DNA of 64,000 bases from an uncultured Treponema sp. (lineage in GTDB: Bacteria; Spirochaetota; Spirochaetia; Treponematales; Treponemataceae): NCBI GenBank assembly GCA_910584475.1, contig CAJUBD010000012.1:58887-122886 (forward strand). The letters are read 5' to 3'. The notes under the pieces are model-generated. The model saw nothing but the letters and a program-made list of their open reading frames with translations, ran no database searches and was not told the origin of the DNA. This document shows, in pieces, positions 8,360 to 16,205 of the stretch (the first letter of the stretch is position 1; the number at the start of each line of letters is the position of its first letter). Position numbers and translations under genes: made by a program.

Positions 8360-9115
8360 ATGGAAGACTGCTATAAGGTTCTCGGAGTCGAGCGCGACGC
8401 GACGCTCGCCGAAATCCGCAGGGCGTACAGAAAGCGCGTCAAGGAATTGCACCCTGACGCTTCGGGAAATCCCGAAACTTCCGAACAATTCCGCAGGGTG
8501 GTTAGAGCATACGAAATCCTTACCGACTCGCAGACAAGGAAAATTTTTGACTCGTCGCTTGAAGAAATTTTTAGGCGGAAAAAGCGCAAGGCTTGGGACT
8601 ACCGCGAATGGCTTTTGGCGCGCGACGATGACGAGAGCCGCGCAAGGCTTGTCATTTTCGATTTGATGCACGGAAAGGAAAGCGAGGCGGTACAAGAATA
8701 CAAGCGCGTGCGCACGGAACGCGCATCGTTTACGCTCAGGAGGTGGTTCACAAAAGAAGAATTTATGGACTACGGCTTTATTTTGAGCGAAGAGCTTTCG
8801 TTGCGCGGAGAATATTATGACGCGGCAATGCTTCTCTGCCAGATAATTGAACTTGAGAAAAAGTACGAATATTTCAGGCTTTTCTTTCCGGAAGTGATGG
8901 ATTTTTTTCACAGCATAATGCGAAATCACATCGAGGGAAAAATCAGCGATGAACTCGCTTTGGACTTTTTCGAGAACGCGCTGGAACTGCGCTTGGGCAG
9001 GACGGACGATGCGTTCATACTGCGCAAGATGGGCGAAATCTACGCGCGTATCGGCGATACCCGCACGAGCAAGATATGCTTTGATGAAGCGGACAGGATT
9101 TCAGTCGTTGATTAA
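8360..9115 (+). CDS. J-domain (DnaJ-like) co-chaperone protein
   Basis: 251 residues. Residues 1-66 form a J domain: MEDCYKVLGVERDATLAEIR, then the invariant HPD tripeptide in KELHPDASGNPET, then the helix-IV region AYEILTDSQTRKIFDSSL. The rest (about 180 residues) is helical without zinc-finger CxxC motifs, so this is a class III J protein and not DnaJ itself. The C-terminal part has TPR-like helical pairs (ILRKMGEIYARIGDTRTSKI). It lies 9 bases after the UspA-like gene and probably ends the ATPase operon. Its partner DnaK and its client are not shown here. Confidence 0.85.
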   Translation: MEDCYKVLGVERDATLAEIRRAYRKRVKELHPDASGNPETSEQFRRVVRAYEILTDSQTRKIFDSSLEEIFRRKKRKAWDYREWLLARDDDESRARLVIFDLMHGKESEAVQEYKRVRTERASFTLRRWFTKEEFMDYGFILSEELSLRGEYYDAAMLLCQIIELEKKYEYFRLFFPEVMDFFHSIMRNHIEGKISDELALDFFENALELRLGRTDDAFILRKMGEIYARIGDTRTSKICFDEADRISVVD

Positions 9116-9353
9116 TAAGAAATGGTGAATGATGCGAATTTGCGCAAAGCGTGTTCTTCGACAGCCCGAATAATTGCGATTTGTTTGTCATAGAAAATAA
9201 TTAGATAAAATGGAAAAATATTTTGGCTAGCCGAAGTTCTGCCGTTGGCGGCCTTGTCGTGATGTTGCTGGCGATGTTTTCGAACGCATTGGCGGACATC
9301 GCGCTATTCCATTTTTCTTTGCTAAAAAAATTCAAATTCCGCTTAAAAATTCC
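9116..9353. other. Intergenic region before the oad genes
   Basis: No gene is called. A 45-codon frame from TTG 9222 encodes a hydrophobic stretch (GGLVVMLLAMFSNALADIAL) with locally coding-like base composition, but it has no ribosome binding site and no recognisable relative, so it could be a gene remnant. No convincing intrinsic terminator for the ATPase operon is visible. Confidence 0.4.
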
Positions 9354-9382
9354 TTGAAATAAATCACTTTATGCGATATTAT
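9354..9382 (+). promoter_or_regulatory. Promoter of the oad operon
   Basis: TTGAAA (9354-9359), 17-base spacer, TATTAT (9377-9382): a good vegetative sigma promoter about 50 bases upstream of oadG. The leader then contains TTGACTTTTT at 9407-9416, the same sequence that forms the 3' arm of the terminal hairpin in the repeat element upstream of oadA. Confidence 0.75.
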
Positions 9383-9431
9383 TATAAAAGGGCGTTGTTC
9401 GCTTTTGACTTTTTATATGACAGGAGAAATT

Positions 9432-9686
9432 ATGACAATATCCGAAATGATTGGGCAGAGCGGAATTCTCACGTTGCTTGGAATGGGCGTGGTTTTCGGT
9501 TTTCTGATAATAATGATTTTGGCGATGTATTTGCTTCACGCGATTTTGCACGCTGTGGGCGCGGACAAGGTGGAAGAGCCGAAGAGCACTTCGCCTCAAG
9601 GTGCGGGCGTCGGAACGCCAGCCGCCGCCGATCAAGGCGCGGTAGTGGCCGCCATCGCCGCCGCGCTTCACGAGAAAAGTATTTGA
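9432..9686 (+). CDS. oadG: Oxaloacetate decarboxylase gamma chain
   Basis: Small membrane anchor of the sodium-translocating decarboxylase, 84 residues. A single transmembrane helix (GILTLLGMGVVFGFLIIMILAMYLL, residues about 12-36) contains the G-M-G-V-V-F family signature, followed by a polar Ala/Pro-rich tail that in this family binds the alpha chain and zinc. Start ATG 9432 was preferred to an upstream in-frame start because AGGAGA sits 6 bases before it. First gene of oadG-oadA-oadB. Confidence 0.88.
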   Translation: MTISEMIGQSGILTLLGMGVVFGFLIIMILAMYLLHAILHAVGADKVEEPKSTSPQGAGVGTPAAADQGAVVAAIAAALHEKSI

Positions 9687-9897
9687 TTCTTTTTCTTTGA
9701 TAGGAAAAGTAAAGGATTTTGTTGCAAAAGATTTTAAAATGAAAATTGCTCGGAGCGACGGTTCTGACACGCAAAATAATCTGCACAAGCGAAGCGCGGT
9801 TCTCGCAACGGAGTTTCCAGCGAGCCTATTTTGCGAGGCATGTTCGGCGCGGGAGAGTGTTTTTGATTTGGTCAAAAATTTTGAAACATAAATACGT
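9687..9897. other. Intergenic region with a large hairpin downstream of oadG
   Basis: No gene is called with confidence. GCAAAATA at 9771-9778 pairs with TATTTTGC at 9837-9844, enclosing a second helix formed by GGTTCTCGC and GCGAGCC. A 64-codon frame spans the segment but its start lacks a ribosome binding site and its sequence is unlike any family known to me. Confidence 0.4.
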
Positions 9898-10069
9898 AAG
9901 GAGAAAGTATGATGACAACCGCTAAAATAGCGCGGCTGTCATCGACTCAAGTTTGCGTTGCAAACTTGTCATATATTTGTCTGCGTTGCAACAAGTTGCT
10001 TACGCAGACGCTAAAAAGTCAATCGCAAAATTGAAATTTCGCTCTTGACTTTTTTTAGGAGAAATTATG
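9898..10069 (+). repeat. Shine-Dalgarno-bounded palindromic element, copy C (upstream of oadA)
   Basis: The segment begins with AAGGAGAAAGTATG (9898-9911) and ends with AGGAGAAATTATG (10057-10069), the true oadA start. Between them are successive hairpins: TGATGACAACCGC with GCGCGGCTGTCATCG, AAGTTTG with CAAACTT, GTCTGCGT with ACGCAGAC, and AAAAAGTCAA with TTGACTTTTT. A 41-codon frame starts at the first ATG (9909) and begins MMTTAKIARLSSTQVC. It shares the core CTCAAGTTTG and this peptide start with the copy at 33412-33603. See findings for the family. Confidence 0.75.
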
Positions 10070-12184
10070 TCGAAGATTAACATTTCAGAACTTGCCATTC
10101 GCGACGCGCATCAGTCGCTTCACGCCACCCGCATGACTACGGCCGACATGCTTCCGGCCTGTCCGATGATGGACAAAATCGGCTATTGGGCAGTGGAAGG
10201 CTGGGGCGGAGCCACGTTCGATTCGTGCATACGCTTTTTGAACGAAGATCCGTGGGAACGTCTGCGAAAGCTCCACGCCGCCCTTCCGAACACGAAGATC
10301 ATGATGCTTTTGCGCGGACAGAACCTTTTGGGCTATCGTCATTATGCCGACGATGTTGTTGACAAATTCGTCGAGGCGGCTGGAAGAAACGGAATTGACG
10401 TTTTCCGTATTTTCGACGCCTGCAACGATCCTCGCAATTTGGAACGCGCCACGAAGGCGGCAAAAAAAACCGGCAAGCATGTTCAGATGGCAATTTCCTA
10501 TGCCGTCACTCCGTTCCACACTGTGGAAAAATATGCGGAACTTGCCAAGACTTACGCGGAATTCGGCGCGGATTCAATTTGTATAAAAGACATGTCTGGT
10601 TTGCTCAAGCCTTACGACGCCTACGATATGGTCAAGGCTATCAAGGCGGTCGTGGATTTGCCGATTGAAATTCACACGCACTCTACGACTGGTCTTTCTG
10701 TGGCGGCGGAACTCAAGGCTGCGGAAGCAGGAGCTGACATTTTGGACACGGCGATTTCTTCAATGTCCATGGGCACTTCGCATTCGCCCACGGAAACTGT
10801 CGTCGAAATGCTAAAAGGCACTCAATACGACACGGGGCTTGACACGAAGGCTTTGCTTGAAATCTCGGCATATTTCCGCGAAATCCGAAAGCATTATTCT
10901 TCGCTCGAATCTTCGTTCCTCGGAGCGGACACGCGAATTCTTCTTTCGCAAGTGCCAGGCGGAATGCTTTCTAATTTGGAGAGCCAGCTCAAGCAGCAGA
11001 ACGCGGCCGACAAAATGGACGAAGTTTTGGCGGAATTGCCGCGCGTTCACAAAGATGCCGGCTATGTTCCTCTCGTCACGCCGACAAGCCAAATCGTCGG
11101 AACGCAGGCGGTCATGAATGTTCTTATGGGTCGCTATAAGACGATGACTCAGGATTTCCGCAATTTGATTACGGGTCGTTTTGGAAAGCTTCCCACGGAT
11201 GCGAATGCCGACCTTGTGAAAATTGCCCTTGAACAGAACAAAATGGACAAGGTGATGACTTGTCGCCCAGCCGATGAAATTCCTCCGGAATGGGAAAAAA
11301 TGATGGAAGAGTCGAAGAAAAACGGCGGCGACGGGAGTGAGGAAGACGCGCTCACTTACGCGATGTTCCCGAATGTCGCTCCGAAATTCTTTGCAGAGCG
11401 TGCCAAAGGTCCTGTCAAGGCGGAAGAAGCGTTTGCCAAAAAGCCTGAAGTCTCTGCGCCAAGCGCGGGCGGAAAGGGTGGCTCTTACACAGTAAACGTG
11501 AATGGAACAGCCTACAATGTTACGACTTCGGCGGCTTCGGACAATATGAGCGTTAGCGTGAACGGCACTTCTTACAATGTGAGTTTCGGACCTGCCGGAA
11601 GTGCGACTGCTCCTGCGGCGGCAACCCAAAGCGCGCCTTCTGCCCAAGTTACAGGCGGCGTTGAAATAAAGGCCCCTGTAGCCGGAACTTTGCTTCGCCA
11701 CGTGGTGAGCGCTGGAAGCAAGGTGAACAAGGGCGACACCGTTATAATGATAGAATCGATGAAGATGGAACTCGAGGTGAAGTCGCCAGATTCCGGCACG
11801 ATAAATTTCATAGCGCAGCCGGGAAGCCAAATTCAAGCCGGGCAAGTTCTCGCCACTTTGGGCGGGGTAGCCGTCGCGCCGGCCGCGCCCACGCCGACTC
11901 CTGCCGCTCCAGCTCCTGCACCCGCAAATATGGCTGCTGGAACTGCGCAAGCTGTTCCAGGAAGCAATGGCTCTGCCAAAAACGTGAACGCGCCTGTCGC
12001 AGGCACTTTGCTTCGATATGTCGCGAACGAAGGCGATTCTGTCAGCGCGGACACGACAATCATTATGATTGAGTCGATGAAAATGGAACTTGAAATCAAG
12101 GCTGGCTCGGCTGGAAAAGTGCATTTCCTTGCTACCCCCGGAAGCCAGATAAACGCAGGCCAAGCCATCGCGCAGATTCAGTGA
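10067..12184 (+). CDS. oadA: Oxaloacetate decarboxylase alpha chain with tandem biotinyl domains
   Basis: Carboxyltransferase and biotin carrier subunit, 705 residues. Residues 1 to about 290 form the HMGL-like TIM barrel (RDAHQSLHATRM; ADSICIKDMSG with the catalytic lysine; IHTHSTTG with metal-binding histidines), then the conserved PYC/OADA domain to about 470. The C-terminus holds two biotinyl domains: APVAGTLLRHVVSAG...ESMKMELE with biotinylated Lys566, and APVAGTLLRYVANEG...ESMKMELE with Lys672, separated by an Ala/Pro linker. A single domain is the norm. Start ATG 10067 has AGGAG 9 bases upstream, supplied by the 3' end of the repeat element. It abuts oadB. Confidence 0.95.
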   Translation: MSKINISELAIRDAHQSLHATRMTTADMLPACPMMDKIGYWAVEGWGGATFDSCIRFLNEDPWERLRKLHAALPNTKIMMLLRGQNLLGYRHYADDVVDKFVEAAGRNGIDVFRIFDACNDPRNLERATKAAKKTGKHVQMAISYAVTPFHTVEKYAELAKTYAEFGADSICIKDMSGLLKPYDAYDMVKAIKAVVDLPIEIHTHSTTGLSVAAELKAAEAGADILDTAISSMSMGTSHSPTETVVEMLKGTQYDTGLDTKALLEISAYFREIRKHYSSLESSFLGADTRILLSQVPGGMLSNLESQLKQQNAADKMDEVLAELPRVHKDAGYVPLVTPTSQIVGTQAVMNVLMGRYKTMTQDFRNLITGRFGKLPTDANADLVKIALEQNKMDKVMTCRPADEIPPEWEKMMEESKKNGGDGSEEDALTYAMFPNVAPKFFAERAKGPVKAEEAFAKKPEVSAPSAGGKGGSYTVNVNGTAYNVTTSAASDNMSVSVNGTSYNVSFGPAGSATAPAAATQSAPSAQVTGGVEIKAPVAGTLLRHVVSAGSKVNKGDTVIMIESMKMELEVKSPDSGTINFIAQPGSQIQAGQVLATLGGVAVAPAAPTPTPAAPAPAPANMAAGTAQAVPGSNGSAKNVNAPVAGTLLRYVANEGDSVSADTTIIMIESMKMELEIKAGSAGKVHFLATPGSQINAGQAIAQIQ

Positions 12185-12192
12185 GGCAGTTT

Positions 12193-13638
12193 ATGGAAAT
12201 GACAAACGACAAGACGAAAATTCTCAAAGCGACATTCCTGATTATGGTGGCGGCGATGGTCATCTCGTTCTTCGTAAAGCCCGTCGTTCAGGCGCAAGCG
12301 CAGGGCGAAAGCGCGAATGCTTCCACGTATTCTTCGGGAAGCGGAATGAGCCGCGTCATAAAAAATTCGGAAAATATTCATGAAATTTCCGTGACGAAAT
12401 TCCTCACGAATATTTGGCAAAACACCGGAATCTACAAAATCATCCACACCGAAAGCGCGGAGGAATTGGCGGCGGAAAAGGCTGAAAAGGCGGCGGAAAC
12501 TGCGGCGATGGCATCCGATCCTTTTGCCGACACGATTGTTCCCGGTTGGCAGAAGCTTGTGATGATTGCCATCGGATTTCTCATCGTGTATCTCGGGGCG
12601 GGGCGCGGATTCGAGCCGCTTCTTTTGATTCCGATCGGATTCGGCACGATTTTGGTGAACATTCCCGGCGCGGGAATGGGCGACGCTCCCCACGGAATGC
12701 TCCACATAATTTACAGCGCGGGCGTAGGCAACGAATTTTTCCCGATGCTGATTTTCATGGGAATCGGCGCGATGACGGATTTCGGCCCGCTCATCGCGAA
12801 CCCGAAAATGGCTTTGCTCGGAGGGGCGGCGCAGTTCGGCGTGTTCTTTACGCTTTTTGGCGTAGCCTTGATGAATCTGATTCCCGGAATCAATGTAGAC
12901 TACAATATGATGGAAGCGAGCGCGATCGCCATTATCGGCGGCGCGGACGGACCGACATCAATTTACGTTTCGGGAAAACTCGCTCCTCACATGATGGCGG
13001 TCATCGCGGTGGCGGCGTATTCTTATATGGCGCTCGTTCCGATGATTCAGCCTCCGATTATGAAGGCTCTTACCACGGAAAAGGAGCGCAAAATCAAAAT
13101 GGAGCAGCAGCGGCCAGTGAGCAAGACTGAAAAGATTTTGTTTCCGATGCTGCTTTTGTTCCTCACGATTTTGCTTTTGCCGCCTGCCGCTCCGCTTATC
13201 GGAATGCTGGCGTTCGGAAATTTCGTCAAGCAATGCGGCGTGGTCGAACGGCTTTCAAAGACGATGGAAAACGAGCTGATGAACATCGTTTCGATTTTGC
13301 TTTCTCTCGGCGTGGGAAGCCAGATGACTCCCGAAAAAATTATAAACGGAAAATCAATCGGAATCATAATACTCGGACTTGTGGCGTTCTGCGTGGCGAC
13401 TGCGGGCGGACTTTTGATGGCGAAATTGATGAACCTTTTCCTAAAGAAAAAAATCAATCCGCTTATCGGTTCTGCGGGCGTGAGCGCGGTGCCTATGGCG
13501 GCGCGCGTTTCAAACAAAGTCGGCTTGGAATATGATCCGTCGAATTTCATTTTGATGCACGCGATGGGACCGAACGTCTCGGGCGTAATCGGAACGGCAA
13601 TCGCGGCGGGAGTTTTCATCGCGACGTACGGCAGGTAA
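12193..13638 (+). CDS. oadB: Oxaloacetate decarboxylase beta chain (sodium pump)
   Basis: Integral membrane subunit that decarboxylates carboxybiotin and exports sodium, 481 residues. After an N-terminal helix (residues about 16-30) and a Glu/Ala-rich loop there is the OadB core of about 10 helices; IAIIGGADGPTSIYVSGKLAP and SAGVSAVPMAARVSNKVG are the signature ion-binding regions, and GPNVSGVIGTAIAAG ends the protein. Start ATG 12193 is favoured because GAGG lies 6 bases upstream; an alternative GTG at 12181 would overlap the oadA stop by four bases. Confidence 0.95.
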   Translation: MEMTNDKTKILKATFLIMVAAMVISFFVKPVVQAQAQGESANASTYSSGSGMSRVIKNSENIHEISVTKFLTNIWQNTGIYKIIHTESAEELAAEKAEKAAETAAMASDPFADTIVPGWQKLVMIAIGFLIVYLGAGRGFEPLLLIPIGFGTILVNIPGAGMGDAPHGMLHIIYSAGVGNEFFPMLIFMGIGAMTDFGPLIANPKMALLGGAAQFGVFFTLFGVALMNLIPGINVDYNMMEASAIAIIGGADGPTSIYVSGKLAPHMMAVIAVAAYSYMALVPMIQPPIMKALTTEKERKIKMEQQRPVSKTEKILFPMLLLFLTILLLPPAAPLIGMLAFGNFVKQCGVVERLSKTMENELMNIVSILLSLGVGSQMTPEKIINGKSIGIIILGLVAFCVATAGGLLMAKLMNLFLKKKINPLIGSAGVSAVPMAARVSNKVGLEYDPSNFILMHAMGPNVSGVIGTAIAAGVFIATYGR

Positions 13639-13776
13639 AATAGGTAATAAGTAATGGAGACGAGTTTTTGTGGTTTTTGGTAGCGAAGCGGACAAAAATG
13701 CGAGTTTCGCGAGCAAACAAAAACTCGTTAACAAGCCGCAGGCTTGTGGCTAATAAGTAATGGAGCAGGCCACCGG
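13639..13776. repeat. Palindromic repeats after oadB
   Basis: Two GTAAT-type repeats (AGGTAATAAGTAATGG at 13642-13657; AATAAGTAATGG at 13751-13762) flank a palindrome whose arms are ACGAGTTTTTGT (13660-13671) and ACAAAAACTCGT (13717-13728). In the opposite orientation the latter matches the palindrome at 2465-2528. A third inverted pair links TAATAAGTAATGG with CCATTAC and TTACTTATTA just upstream of the next gene. No coding potential is seen. Confidence 0.65.
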
Positions 13777-13805
13777 CTTGCGACCATTACCTGTTACTTA
13801 TTATA
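13777..13805 (+). promoter_or_regulatory. Promoter of the fliG1-like gene
   Basis: TTGCGA (13777-13782), 17 bases, TTATAT (13800-13805). The start codon at 13818 is only 12 bases past the -10 box, so the mRNA leader would be about 5-6 bases with no Shine-Dalgarno. Moderate match only. Confidence 0.5.
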
Positions 13806-13817
13806 TGATTCAAGACT

Positions 13818-15185
13818 ATGAACGAAAACGATTACCGTTTGAAAGCGTATGCGAATGCGGGAAAAACCGGCGGCGCGACGCAAGATTCACAAGGCGAAGT
13901 TTTTTTCACGCCGTTTAATTTGGCGCAAAAAAGTTTTATGCCAAATTCTTTGCAAGAAACTCCGAAAAATTCTTCGCTGAAAAATTCATCGCAAGGCTTT
14001 CAAAAAAAATCTTTTGAAAATTCTGCGCTGGAAAAAGGGCGCGTTCCTGGCGCGAAAGATTTCTTTGAAAAAAATACGCAAGACTCTTTCCAGAAAATTC
14101 CCGGACAAAAAAATTCAGACGAAAGGCTCGATGTCGCAGTTTCAGCGATAAAGCAGGGCGGACTTTTGAAAGTTCCGCGGGAGATTTCCGGAGAAAAAGA
14201 CAGCGTTCACAGGCGCGTCGCGAAATTCCTTTTGCTGATTGGAACGGACGAAGCTGCCGAAGTCTTGAAATTCCTTCCTCAGGATGACATCGAAAAAATC
14301 ATTCCGCAGCTGGCAACGATTCAATCTGTGGCGAGCGACGAAGCCGAGGAAATCCTTTCGGAATTCCATTCCCTTGTCGAAAAAAAAGTGGAAGTCGCCG
14401 GCGAAGATGCCGCTCTCGACATTTTGGAAAAGGCTTTCGGCGCGGGAAAGGCGCAAGCCTTGATGGAGCGCGTTGAAAGGAAAATCGAAGCCGAGCATCC
14501 GTTCACTTGCCTCAAGGAAAAAACGCCTGAGGAAATTCTTTCGATTTTGGAAGGCGAGAGCGAGCAAGTCACTTCGATTGTGCTCAGCCACCTTGAGCCG
14601 AAAAAATCCGCCGCCGTAATAAACCTGATGGATTCACGGCAAAAAAAGGAAATAGTTTTGCGCCTTGCGAAAATGCAAAAAATTTCGCCCGAGGTGATTT
14701 CCGCGATTGACAATACGATTCGCAGAAAGGCGACCGCACGTCCTTCAAACGATTCGCTTGCCATTGATGGAAAGGGCGCGCTTGTCCAGATTCTAAAGCG
14801 GATGGATTTCACAGCGGAAAAGGAAATCCTTGACGACCTAGAACGGTTCGATCCCGCGCTCAAGGCGGACTTGCAGAAAAATCTTTTTACGGCGGACGAC
14901 GTTGTAGATTGCGATGACAGATTTTTGCAGGAAAAGTTGCGCGAAATGAGCGACAAGGAAATCGCTTTTTTGATTGCCGACAAAGGCGATGACTTCCGAA
15001 AGAAAATTTTCGCGAACATTTCAGTCGGGCGCGGCGACAGGATTTTGGAAGAGGAAGCAGCGTCAAAGCCGATGCTGAGGCGCGATGTCGAAGAAGTCAC
15101 GAAAAGTTTTTTGGAAACCCTCCGCGCCGCATGGCAAAACGGAAGTCTGCGCGTGCTCGGTCGCGACGAAGAATATGTGAATTAA
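13818..15185 (+). CDS. FliG-like flagellar motor switch protein (FliG1 type)
   Basis: 455 residues, about 110 longer than canonical FliG. Residues 1-120 are a low-complexity, Ser/Asn/Lys-rich extension; the FliG N-domain starts at RRVAKFLLLIGTDEAAEVLK, the middle domain includes EAEHPFTCLKEKTPEEILSI, and the C-domain runs to the end (MSDKEIAFLIADKGDDFRKK, then LRRDVEEV). Several charged torque-helix positions appear changed compared with enterobacterial FliG (EEEA in place of the usual DD pair). Spirochaetes carry two FliG proteins; this solitary, diverged copy outside a flagellar operon fits the FliG1 paralogue linked to motor asymmetry in Borrelia. No Shine-Dalgarno is seen. Confidence 0.8.
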   Translation: MNENDYRLKAYANAGKTGGATQDSQGEVFFTPFNLAQKSFMPNSLQETPKNSSLKNSSQGFQKKSFENSALEKGRVPGAKDFFEKNTQDSFQKIPGQKNSDERLDVAVSAIKQGGLLKVPREISGEKDSVHRRVAKFLLLIGTDEAAEVLKFLPQDDIEKIIPQLATIQSVASDEAEEILSEFHSLVEKKVEVAGEDAALDILEKAFGAGKAQALMERVERKIEAEHPFTCLKEKTPEEILSILEGESEQVTSIVLSHLEPKKSAAVINLMDSRQKKEIVLRLAKMQKISPEVISAIDNTIRRKATARPSNDSLAIDGKGALVQILKRMDFTAEKEILDDLERFDPALKADLQKNLFTADDVVDCDDRFLQEKLREMSDKEIAFLIADKGDDFRKKIFANISVGRGDRILEEEAASKPMLRRDVEEVTKSFLETLRAAWQNGSLRVLGRDEEYVN

Positions 15186-15204
15186 ATTTTTTTTTCAAAT
15201 GTGC

Positions 15205-15233
15205 TTGACACATTTTTTTATTTTTGCTAGAAT
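15205..15233 (+). promoter_or_regulatory. Promoter of tRNA-Leu
   Basis: Consensus TTGACA (15205-15210), 17 bases, TAGAAT (15228-15233), ten bases before the mature tRNA 5' end. Confidence 0.85.
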
Positions 15234-15243
15234 ATCTGAACTT

Positions 15244-15325
15244 GCGGGGATGGCGGAATTGGTAGACGCGCTAGCTTGAGGTGCTAGTGGTGAAAGCCGT
15301 GGCCGTTCAAGTCGGCTTCTCCGCA
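15244..15325 (+). tRNA. tRNA-Leu (anticodon GAG)
   Basis: An 82-base cloverleaf. Acceptor stem GCGGGGA pairs with TCTCCGC (one G-U), discriminator A at 15325. Anticodon stem CTAGC/GCTAG encloses the loop TTGAGGT, giving GAG. A short variable arm, consistent with class II tRNA-Leu, precedes the T arm GGCCG-TTCAAGT-CGGCT. CCA is not encoded. It has its own promoter and a strong terminator, so it is a monocistronic unit. Confidence 0.95.
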
Positions 15326-15332
15326 AACGCAT

Positions 15333-15383
15333 GCCGGCTGTCAAAATCTTGGTACGACAACGATTTTGACAGCCGGTGTTTTT
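15333..15383 (+). terminator. Intrinsic terminator of tRNA-Leu
   Basis: GCCGGCTGTCAAAATC pairs perfectly with GATTTTGACAGCCGG-T around a short loop, followed by GTTTTTTT. One of the strongest hairpins of the window. Confidence 0.92.
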
Positions 15384-15457
15384 TTCTCGTCCTGTTGCGT
15401 GGACGCTTTTCCTTTTGCAAGTTATAATGATTTGCTTGGAAAAACGCCTTTTCTCGC

Positions 15458-15486
15458 TTGCAAAAAATCGTGATTTCTGATATACT
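15458..15486 (+). promoter_or_regulatory. Promoter of cmk-rpsA
   Basis: TTGCAA (15458-15463), 17 bases, TATACT (15481-15486). About 30 bases downstream in the leader is the perfect 14-base palindrome ACAATGCGCATTGT (15515-15528), just before the cmk ribosome binding site; it could be an operator or a small leader hairpin. Confidence 0.7.
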
Positions 15487-15548
15487 TGATTTCCATATCT
15501 AGATTAAGTTATTGACAATGCGCATTGTAAAAAGATAGCGGAGGTTTT

Positions 15549-16202
15549 ATGGTAATCGCAATTGACGGGCCGGCGGGAACTGGCAAGAGCACGATTGCTT
15601 CGCTCATCGCGAAAAAACTTGGCATCACTTATTTGAACAGCGGCTCGTTTTATCGCGCCATCACGCTCGCGCTTTTGGAAAATAAAGTCGATCTGGCGGA
15701 TGAAGACGCGGTGCTGGATTTTGCGAAAAAGCAAAAGTTGGACTACGAAAATTCCCGTCTCGTTTTGAACGGCGTGGATGTGGAAGATCGTCTGCATGAA
15801 GATGCCGTCAGCTCGAACGCCGCGCAGGTGAGCGCGATTGTGGAAATCCGCCATCTCGTGAACGCGCGTCTCCACGAAATCACAAAGTCTTTGAGCATTG
15901 TCTGCGAAGGCCGCGACATGACTACGGTCGTCTTTCCCGACGCGGAATATAAATTTTATCTTGACGCTTCCATTGACGCGCAGGCGGAACGTCGTTTCAA
16001 GCAAGGCGTGAGCCGTCTTTCGCTCGAGGAAATCAAGGAGGCGATTTTAAAGCGCGATGAAATTGACAAAAGCAAAAAAGAGGGCGCGCTGAAAATCGCA
16101 GAAGATGCTAAATATATTGACACAACTCACTTGACAATAGATGAAGTTTGTGAAATAATAATAGGCAAAATCAATGGCAATAAAATGCCAAAAAAGGTGT
16201 GA
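15549..16202 (+). CDS. cmk: Cytidylate kinase
   Basis: Phosphorylates CMP and dCMP with ATP, 217 residues. The P-loop GPAGTGKST is at residues 7-15, followed by the typical cmk stretch YLNSGSFYRAITL (usually LDTGAMYRA), and CEGRDMTTVVFPDAEYKFYL matches the GRDIGT-V-x-P-D-A nucleotide-binding region. AGCGGAGG sits upstream of the ATG. It ends three bases before rpsA; the cmk-rpsA pairing is widespread in bacteria and supports the call. Confidence 0.95.
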   Translation: MVIAIDGPAGTGKSTIASLIAKKLGITYLNSGSFYRAITLALLENKVDLADEDAVLDFAKKQKLDYENSRLVLNGVDVEDRLHEDAVSSNAAQVSAIVEIRHLVNARLHEITKSLSIVCEGRDMTTVVFPDAEYKFYLDASIDAQAERRFKQGVSRLSLEEIKEAILKRDEIDKSKKEGALKIAEDAKYIDTTHLTIDEVCEIIIGKINGNKMPKKV

Positions 16203-16205
16203 AAG

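Noticed and set aside
9697..9891. A 64-codon frame after oadG
   Set aside because: No ribosome binding site at its start and a large hairpin spans it; peptide not recognisable.
10811..12163. Long antisense frame opposite oadA
   Set aside because: No start signal, basic and His-rich composition typical of antisense shadows, while oadA is certain.
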